Below are positions 54,968 to 64,000 of a stretch of DNA of 64,000 bases, piece after piece. The translations under genes were made by a program, and so were the position numbers. Positions within the stretch are counted from its first letter, which is position 1. Each line of letters starts with the position of its first letter. The stretch covers positions 1,598,501 to 1,662,500 of the forward strand of contig NZ_CP059449.1 of the NCBI RefSeq assembly GCF_022023855.1, in the 5' to 3' direction. Source of the DNA: Azospirillum brasilense (GTDB taxonomy: Bacteria; Pseudomonadota; Alphaproteobacteria; Azospirillales; Azospirillaceae). Under the pieces are notes generated by a model. That model was not told the origin of the DNA. It made no database searches and saw only the letters and a program-made list of their open reading frames with translations.

Positions 54968-56790
54968 CCGCGGCCGCCTTCCAGCTCCTCGCGCAGGGCC
55001 TCCAGCTCCAGCCAGCGCTCCTCGGCGGCGGCCAGCTCGTTTTGTTTCGCCTGCAACTGATCGGACGTCTTCTGGAACTTGGCGGCGTCGCGGGCGAACA
55101 GGTCGGGGTCGGCCAGCGCCGATTCGAGCTTCGCCACCTCGGCGGTCAGCTTGTCCATGCGGGCGGGCAGGTCGTCCAGCTCCCGCTGGTCCTTGTAGCT
55201 GAGCTTGCCCTTCGGCTTGGCCGCCGCCGGGGCGGCGGCGGGCTTCGCCTTGGTCGGGGCGGCGGCCTTCTCCTTGGGCGGCGGGCGCTGCACCAGATAG
55301 TCGGAGTAGCCGCCGGGATATTCGGCGATCACGCCGTCCCCCTCCACCGCGATGGTGCTGGTGACCAGCCGGTCGAGGAAGTCGCGGTCGTGGCTGACCA
55401 GCAGCAGCGTGCCCTGATAGTCGCCGAGCACGTCCTCCAGCAGGTCCAGCGTGTCCATGTCGAGGTCGTTGGTCGGCTCGTCGAGGATCATCATGTTGCT
55501 GGGCCGCGCGAACAGGCGGGCGAGCAGCAGCCGGTTGCGCTCGCCGCCGGACAGCGCCTTGACCGGGCTGTCGAGCTGGCGCGTGTCGAACAGGAAGTCG
55601 CGCATGTAGCCGGCGACGTGGCGCGGCTGGCCGTTGACCATCACGCTGTCGCCGCCGAAGGGGCACAGCACCTTGCGGATGGTGTCCTCGGGGTCCAGCC
55701 CGTCGCGCCGCTGGTCGAAATAGGCGGTTTCCATGTTTGTGCCCAGCCGGATTGTCCCGCTGTCGGGCTCCATCTGGCCGGTCAGCATCTTCAGCAGCGT
55801 GGTCTTGCCGGCACCGTTCGGTCCGATCAGCCCCACCCGGTCGCCCCGCAGGATGCGGGTGGAGAAATCGTTGACGATGGTCTTGCGGCCGTCCGCCGTG
55901 TCGAAGCCCTTCGAGATGTGCTCGGCCTCGATGACCAGCCGGCCGCCGCGATCGGCCTCGGCGACGGCGAGCTTGGCCTGCTGGCCGCCCTTGATGCGCT
56001 CGGCGCGGTCGGTGCGGAGCTGGAGCAGGGCGCGCACGCGGCCCATGTTGCGGGTGCGCCGGGCCGAGATGCCCTCGCGCAGCCACTTCATCTCGCCTTC
56101 GATCTTGCGGTCGAGCTTCTGGGCGGCGATCTCCTCCGATTCGAAGACCTCGGCCTGCCAGGTCTCGAACTCGGCGAAGCCGCGGTCGGTGGCGCGCACC
56201 GTGCCGCGGTCCAGCCACAGCGTGCGCTTGGCCAGCCGGTTCAGGAAGCTGCGGTCGTGCGAGATCAGCAGCAGCCCGCCGCGGTAGGCCAGCAGCTCCT
56301 CCTCCAGCCACTCGATCGTGGGGAGGTCGAGGTGGTTGGTCGGTTCGTCGAGCAGCATCACGTCGGGGGCGCCGACCAGCGTGCGGGCCAGCGCCGTGCG
56401 CCGCGCCTCGCCGCCCGACAGCGTGTTGGGGTCGAGATGGCCGGGCACCTGGAGCCGGTCCAGCACGGCGTCCACCCGGTGCGCCTCGTCCCGCTCGTCG
56501 GCGGGCAGGCCGGCGGCGACGTAGTCGTGGACGGTGGCGCAGCCGGTGAAGTCGGGCTCCTGCGGCAGATAGGCGATGCGGGCGCCGGGCTGGGTGAAGA
56601 CGGTGCCGCCGTCCGGCTGGATCATGCCGGCCAGCACCTTCATCAGCGTCGATTTGCCGGACCCGTTCCGCCCGACCAGACAGGCCTTGTCGCCCCGCCC
56701 GATGGACAGGTCGATGGTTTCGAACAGCGGACGGCCACCAAAGGTGACGGACACGCCCTGGAGCGCGGTGATCGGAGCGGGAGGAGCCAT
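54964..56790 (-). CDS. uup: ABC-F ATPase, Uup-like
   Basis: 608-aa soluble protein with two ABC cassettes: Walker A GRNGSGKST (40-48) and GPNGAGKTT, signatures LSGGEARRTALA and LSGGERNRLLLA, Walker B MLLDEPTNHLD and MILDEPTNDLD. A C-terminal coiled coil (about 540-605) after a Lys/Ala/Pro-rich linker is typical of Uup, which binds branched DNA and affects transposon excision and ribosome function. No membrane domain. A TATATA -10 lies 32 bp upstream of ATG 56790. Confidence 0.93.
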   Translation of the reverse strand: MAPPAPITALQGVSVTFGGRPLFETIDLSIGRGDKACLVGRNGSGKSTLMKVLAGMIQPDGGTVFTQPGARIAYLPQEPDFTGCATVHDYVAAGLPADERDEAHRVDAVLDRLQVPGHLDPNTLSGGEARRTALARTLVGAPDVMLLDEPTNHLDLPTIEWLEEELLAYRGGLLLISHDRSFLNRLAKRTLWLDRGTVRATDRGFAEFETWQAEVFESEEIAAQKLDRKIEGEMKWLREGISARRTRNMGRVRALLQLRTDRAERIKGGQQAKLAVAEADRGGRLVIEAEHISKGFDTADGRKTIVNDFSTRILRGDRVGLIGPNGAGKTTLLKMLTGQMEPDSGTIRLGTNMETAYFDQRRDGLDPEDTIRKVLCPFGGDSVMVNGQPRHVAGYMRDFLFDTRQLDSPVKALSGGERNRLLLARLFARPSNMMILDEPTNDLDMDTLDLLEDVLGDYQGTLLLVSHDRDFLDRLVTSTIAVEGDGVIAEYPGGYSDYLVQRPPPKEKAAAPTKAKPAAAPAAAKPKGKLSYKDQRELDDLPARMDKLTAEVAKLESALADPDLFARDAAKFQKTSDQLQAKQNELAAAEERWLELEALREELEGGRG

Positions 56791-56821
56791 GACCCAACGA
56801 TACGGTGTGCGGAGGTGTGCT

Positions 56822-56827
56822 TATATA
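56822..56827 (-). promoter_or_regulatory. Putative uup operon -10
   Basis: Minus strand reads CACGCTATATAAGC with TATATA at 56827-56822, a 31-nt leader before ATG 56790. It shares GCTATATA with the uvrD and bamD promoters. The -35 is not convincing. Confidence 0.45.
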
Positions 56828-56909
56828 GCGTGCGGTCCGCAGGCTCGCGACACCCGATTGCGCCGGGGCGGGGATGCGTCGGCCGGGAAGGAAGGCGCGA
56901 CGCCTGGCT

Positions 56910-57647
56910 CTAGCCGCGCGCGCGCTCCTTCTCGATCCGGTCGAAGGCGGCGTTGATGGCGGCGACCTTCTGCGTCGCCAGATCCACGAACTCCTGCGGC
57001 ATGCCCTGGGCGATCAGCACGTCCGGGTGATGCTCGCGCACCAGGCGCCGGTGGGCGGCCTTGATCGCCTCGTCGCTGGCCCGGCGGGAGACGCCGAGCA
57101 CGCCGTAGGGGTCGGTCTCGTTCGGCGTGCCGGCGATGTGGTGGCCGGCGACGATGCGCTCGAATTCCTCGTCGGTGAAGCCGAAGATGTGGGCGACGGT
57201 GCGCAGATACTCGACTTCCGTCTCGTGCAGTTCATCGTCGGCCTCGGCGATGGCCAGCAGGCTGTCGAGCAGCTCCTCCAGCACGGCGCGGCGGTCCTCG
57301 AACAGGCCGGCGATCTGCTGGGCGTATTCCTCGAAGCCGTGGGTGTCCTTGCGGGCCAGGTCGAAGACGTGGCCCACCGTGTCCAGCTCCTCCGGCGGGA
57401 CGCGGAACAGGCGCTTGAAGGTATCCACCTCAACCCGCTTCACCACGCCGTCGGCGCGGGCCATCTTCGCCGACAGGGCGATCACACCGATGGTGAAGGC
57501 GATGGACTTGGTCCCATCCGCCGGGCCGCACAGGCCGCGGATGCCGCGCCCCACCGCGTAGCCGGCGGCCAGACCGATCAGGCCCCCGATCGGCCCGCCG
57601 ATGGTGAAACCGGCCGCCCCGCCCAGGACGCTGCCCCAGATGCTCAT
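56910..57647 (-). CDS. djlA: DjlA-type membrane-anchored J-domain protein
   Basis: 245 residues. A Gly-rich N-terminal hydrophobic segment (about 5-32, VLGGAAGFTIGGPIGGLIGL) could anchor it, a TerB-like domain follows (about 50-165; LSAKMARADGVVKRVE and LLAIAEADDELHETEVEYL), and a C-terminal J domain has DPYGVLGVSRRAS and the HPD tripeptide in REHHPDVL, which activates DnaK. This order is that of DjlA. ATG 57647 has AAGGCGGA upstream; an extension to 57695 is unlikely. Confidence 0.92.
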   Translation of the reverse strand: MSIWGSVLGGAAGFTIGGPIGGLIGLAAGYAVGRGIRGLCGPADGTKSIAFTIGVIALSAKMARADGVVKRVEVDTFKRLFRVPPEELDTVGHVFDLARKDTHGFEEYAQQIAGLFEDRRAVLEELLDSLLAIAEADDELHETEVEYLRTVAHIFGFTDEEFERIVAGHHIAGTPNETDPYGVLGVSRRASDEAIKAAHRRLVREHHPDVLIAQGMPQEFVDLATQKVAAINAAFDRIEKERARG

Positions 57648-57968
57648 TTTTATCCGCCTTTCGACCGCTGGAGCAGCATACCGGCAGTCCGGCACCGCGC
57701 CAACCGGCCCATACTTTTTCGTTGTTTCCCAAAATCTTCGTGCGCCGCGCCCTTTTCATCCGTTGGAGGTATGGGATTTTCCGGCGAGGCGGGGTGTTGC
57801 TGCACTGCAACAGAGTCGTGCCGTCGTCGCCAGGGGCCTTGCCCTTGGTTCCCGTCTTCTCCATGTTGCGCCGCAACAAAGGAGGGCGGCCGGTCCAGGC
57901 CGCCGATGGGGAAGCGGACGACGCGAAGCGGTGCGATGTCCCAAATCACCAGCGCCACGAGCCCTCCC
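57648..57968. other. Divergent intergenic region djlA / GNAT gene (321 bp)
   Basis: Promoters for both genes are expected here. 57710-57790 is slightly less G+C-rich. An in-frame upstream ATG (57936) for the acetyltransferase lies inside. No distinct regulatory element was recognised. Confidence 0.4.
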
Positions 57969-58523
57969 ATGTCCGCCATCCGCAAGCTTCTCCCCACCGA
58001 GCGCGGTAAGTACCGCGCGCATCTGCTGCGGCTGGACAAGGCGGACCGCTACGCCCGCTTCACCGGCACCGTTTCCGACGAGGTCATCGTCAAACATTGC
58101 GAGTCGCTCGACTGGACGCGGACCACGCTGCTCGGCCTGTTCGACCGCGGCGAGCTGCGCGGCGCGGTGGAGCTGTGCTTCGACCGGCTGTTGTGGCCGG
58201 GTGCTGCGGAGCTGGCGATCAGCGTCGAGAAGGGGTTCCAGGGGCGGGGTGCCGGCTCCACCCTGGTTCGCCGCTCGCTGTCCATCGCCGCCAACCGGGG
58301 CATCAGGCAGGTCCACCTGATGTGCCTGTCCGACAACACCCGCATGCGCGCCCTGTCGCGCCGCTTCGGCGGAACGATGGAGCGCGACGGCGGGGAGTTC
58401 GCCATCACCTTCGACCTGCCGCGGCCCTCCCAGGTCTCGCTGGTGCTGGAGGCGTTCGAGGACGGGGCGGGGGCCGTGAACGCCGTGCTGGACGGGTTGC
58501 CCGCGTTGCTCAAGGCGGCCTGA
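57969..58523 (+). CDS. GNAT-family acetyltransferase
   Basis: 184-aa acetyl-CoA-dependent transferase. The GNAT A motif is LAISVEKGFQGRGAGSTLVR (pyrophosphate loop QGRGAG), followed by the B motif IRQVHLMCLSDNTRMRALSRRFGG. The opening IRKLLPTERGKYRAHLLRLD and the DEVIVKHCESL segment match a proteobacterial subfamily of unknown substrate. Start at 57969 fits homologous N-termini; ATG 57936 would add 11 residues. Stands alone between djlA and the oxoprolinase gene. Confidence 0.85.
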   Translation: MSAIRKLLPTERGKYRAHLLRLDKADRYARFTGTVSDEVIVKHCESLDWTRTTLLGLFDRGELRGAVELCFDRLLWPGAAELAISVEKGFQGRGAGSTLVRRSLSIAANRGIRQVHLMCLSDNTRMRALSRRFGGTMERDGGEFAITFDLPRPSQVSLVLEAFEDGAGAVNAVLDGLPALLKAA

Positions 58524-58605
58524 CCGGACGGGCGGGGAAGAGGCGCGCATCCCACCCTTTCGTGCACCCCGTCTTGACCCGCGGCGGCGTATCGTCACAC
58601 TCCCC

Positions 58606-58640
58606 CGTCGAGACATCAGGCGTCGAGACAAGACATCAGG
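58606..58640 (+). repeat. Short tandem duplication in the oxoprolinase leader
   Basis: CGTCGAGACATCAGG (58606-58620) is repeated as CGTCGAGACAAGACATCAGG (58621-58640) with a 5-nt insertion. The second copy runs directly into the GGGAG ribosome-binding site. Confidence 0.6.
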
Positions 58641-58649
58641 GAGTTGGGT

Positions 58650-62258
<3,609 letters not shown>

Positions 62259-62274
62259 GGAGCAATCCCCTCTC

Positions 62275-62405
62275 CCCTCTCCCCTCCGGGGAGAGGGTTA
62301 GGGTGAGGGGGGTGCGCGTGTCGGACATCCGGCAAAAGCTCAACCCCCTCATCCTCCCCCACGCCTGCGGCGCGGGTCCCCTCCCTCTCCCCAGAGGGGC
62401 GAGGG
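62275..62405. repeat. Pair of REP-like hairpins
   Basis: Two CCCTCTCCCC hairpins with 3-nt loops: 62275-62297 (perfect 10-bp stem) and 62383-62405 (one mismatch), flanked by TTAGGGTGAGGGG (62298-62310) and AACCCCCTCATCCTCCCCC (62343-62360) in inverted orientation. The layout is that of paired intergenic REP sequences; it also could terminate the oxoprolinase transcript. Confidence 0.75.
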
Positions 62406-62530
62406 CGATACAAGGCAAGCCCCCCACCCATGCGCGCGAGTCGCTTGTCTGCGCGGGCGGCGGGGCTTAGCTTCTCCGGTCCTACCACCGCACGGCTTCG
62501 TGCCAAAAGGACCCCCGGGGAGATTCGTCC

Positions 62531-63934
62531 ATGACCGCCGTACCTGCCGCCCAGCCTCGCGTCGCCTTCACCGACGAGATGAAGGCCGAGTTCAAGGCCC
62601 TGCTTGGGGACCGCTTCACCACCGCCGCGGCGGTGCGCGAGCATCACGGCAAGGACGAGTCCTACCACCCCAACTTCCCGCCCGACGGCGTCGCCTTCGC
62701 CACCTCCACCGAGGAGGTCAGCGCCATCGTCAAACTCTGCGCGAAGCATGATCTCCCGATCATTCCCTTCGGCACCGGCACCTCGCTGGAGGGCGGCGTT
62801 GCCGCGCTGGCCGGCGGCATCTGCATCGACGTGTCGAACATGAAGGAGGTCCTGCGCGTCAGCCCGGAGGACCTCGACGTCACCGTCCAGGCCGGCGTGA
62901 CCCGCAAGCAGCTCAACGAGCATCTGCGCGACACCGGCCTGTTCTTCCCCATCGACCCCGGCGCCGACGCCTCGCTGGGCGGCATGGCCTCCACCCGCGC
63001 CAGCGGCACCAACGCCGTGCGCTACGGCACCATGCGCGAGAATGTGCTGGGGCTGACCGTGGTGCTGGCCGACGGCCGGATCATCAAGACCGGCGGGCGG
63101 GCCCGCAAGTCAGCCGCCGGCTATGACCTGACCCGCCTGTTCGTCGGGGCGGAAGGCACGCTCGGCATCATCACCGAGGTGACGCTGCGCCTCTACGGCA
63201 TCCCGGAGGCGATCTCGTCGGCGGTGTGCCCGTTCAACGACATCCGCGGCGCCGTGGACACGGTGATCCAGACCATCCAGTCCGGCATCCCCGTCGCCCG
63301 CATCGAGCTGTTGGACGAGGTCCAGATGGACGCGGTGAACAAGTATTCCAAGCTGGACTACAAGGTCGCACCGACCCTGTTCTTCGAGTTCCACGGCACC
63401 GCCGCCGGGGTGAAGGAGCAGGCGGAGATGGTCTCGGCCATCGCCGCGGAGTATGGCGGCAGCGAATTCACCTGGGCGACCCGTCCGGAGGACCGCTCCA
63501 AGCTCTGGCAGGCCCGCCACGACGGCTATTATGCGGCGCTGGCGCTGCGCCCCGGCTCCAAGGGCTGGCCGACCGACGTCTGCGTGCCGATCTCGCGGCT
63601 GGCCGACTGCATCCTGGAGACGAAGAAGGACATCGCCGAATCCTCGATGCTGGCCCCGCTGGTCGGCCATGTCGGCGACGGCAACTTCCACCTCGTCTAC
63701 GTCATCGACCCCGACAAGCCGGAGGAACTGGCCGAGGCCAAGCGCCTGAACGACCGGATGGTGGACCGGGCGCTGGCCATGGGCGGCACCTGCACGGGCG
63801 AGCACGGCATCGGCTACGGCAAGATGGAGTTCCTGGAGAAGGAGGCCGGCGACGCCTTTGCCGTGATGGGCGAGCTGAAGCGTGCCTTCGATCCGGAGAA
63901 CCGGATGAACCCCGGCAAGGTCGTCCGCATCTGA
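62531..63934 (+). CDS. dld: FAD-linked D-lactate / glycolate-type dehydrogenase
   Basis: 467-aa flavoprotein of the VAO family. FAD-binding PCMH domain (about 50-230) with IIPFGTGTSLEGGVAAL, GADASLGGMASTRASGTNAVRYGT and FVGAEGTLGIITEVTLRLYG; C-terminal FAD-oxidase cap with GHVGDGNFHLVYVID and GGTCTGEHGIGYGK. No Fe-S domain and no GlcE/GlcF neighbours, so a cytochrome-type D-lactate dehydrogenase (Dld/LDHD) is more likely than glycolate oxidase GlcD; other 2-hydroxy acids are possible. ATG 62531 with GGGGAG upstream. Confidence 0.9.
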   Translation: MTAVPAAQPRVAFTDEMKAEFKALLGDRFTTAAAVREHHGKDESYHPNFPPDGVAFATSTEEVSAIVKLCAKHDLPIIPFGTGTSLEGGVAALAGGICIDVSNMKEVLRVSPEDLDVTVQAGVTRKQLNEHLRDTGLFFPIDPGADASLGGMASTRASGTNAVRYGTMRENVLGLTVVLADGRIIKTGGRARKSAAGYDLTRLFVGAEGTLGIITEVTLRLYGIPEAISSAVCPFNDIRGAVDTVIQTIQSGIPVARIELLDEVQMDAVNKYSKLDYKVAPTLFFEFHGTAAGVKEQAEMVSAIAAEYGGSEFTWATRPEDRSKLWQARHDGYYAALALRPGSKGWPTDVCVPISRLADCILETKKDIAESSMLAPLVGHVGDGNFHLVYVIDPDKPEELAEAKRLNDRMVDRALAMGGTCTGEHGIGYGKMEFLEKEAGDAFAVMGELKRAFDPENRMNPGKVVRI

Positions 63935-63941
63935 GGCAAAA

Positions 63942-63963
63942 GGGGAGCGCCGCGGCGCTCCCC
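63942..63963. terminator. Terminator hairpin after the FAD dehydrogenase
   Basis: Perfect 9-bp stem GGGGAGCGC / GCGCTCCCC with a CGCG loop, 7 bp beyond the stop and preceded by AAAA; lacks a U-run on the plus strand. Confidence 0.7.
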
Positions 63964-64000
63964 ATCCCCTCTCCGGTCAGCGCGTCATGCGCGTCATCAG

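Noticed and set aside
63977-64000. Possible 3' end of a minus-strand gene (LMTRMTR then TGA)
   Set aside because: Only seven codons are visible; the convergent hairpin at 63942-63963 is compatible, but the evidence is too thin to call a gene.

Overview
The window is high-GC (roughly two thirds G+C), gene-dense alphaproteobacterial chromosome. Several traits point to Rhodospirillales and most closely to Azospirillum: CheZ-type phosphatases in an alphaproteobacterium, a NAD+ ligase with a duplicated HhH unit, a globin-coupled chemoreceptor, orphan LuxR-type response regulators, and a complete division/cell-wall (dcw) cluster ending in ftsZ-lpxC. The species is inferred from gene content only. 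No insertion sequence, prophage, CRISPR array, tRNA or rRNA is visible.

Layout. 1-8.9 kb is an accessory and regulatory stretch. It holds the 3' part of acetate kinase, a PilZ-like protein, a CBS-pair protein, an uncharacterised coiled-coil protein divergent from a DUF3095 nucleotide-cyclase-like protein, a YccF membrane protein, a degenerate alpha/beta hydrolase and two orphan LuxR-family response regulators. 9-18.2 kb carries uvrD/pcrA, an unknown gene, a PDZ lipoprotein, prmA, a TerB protein and an N-terminally extended Xaa-Pro aminopeptidase. 18.5-21 kb is a chemotaxis signal-termination module: cheY, a CheZ with four tandem CheY-tail-like motifs, and a second CheZ. 21.1-31.2 kb has bamD-recN, a leaderless subtilisin-like protease with duplicated carbohydrate-binding-like modules, a protoglobin-MCP sensor, ligA and a bacteriohemerythrin.

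31.5-52.3 kb is the full dcw cluster on the minus strand: mraZ-rsmH-ftsL-ftsI-murE-murF-mraY-murD-ftsW-murG-(small unknown ORF)-murC-murB-ddl-ftsQ-ftsA-ftsZ, then lpxC. Most junctions overlap by 4 bp, so translation is probably coupled. Upstream of mraZ is a four-copy TGGG array with exact 10-bp period (MraZ operator type), then DnaA-box-like sequences and the RNase P RNA gene (rnpB, minus strand). Downstream of the dcw genes comes the uup-eamA-amidase operon, and further on djlA, a GNAT acetyltransferase, a fused HyuA-HyuB type 5-oxoprolinase and a D-lactate/glycolate-type FAD dehydrogenase, with REP-like CCCTCTCCCC hairpins in between.

The genes fall into a housekeeping core (peptidoglycan precursor synthesis and septation, outer-membrane biogenesis through lpxC and bamD, DNA repair and replication through uvrD, recN, ligA and uup, RNA processing through rnpB) with motility and redox sensing modules around it (cheY/cheZ, the globin sensor, hemerythrin, response regulators). 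The items most worth a second look are the 83-aa ORF embedded between murG and murC, the multivalent CheZ, the protease with repeated modules, the internal HhH duplication in LigA, and the regulatory DNA between mraZ and rnpB.
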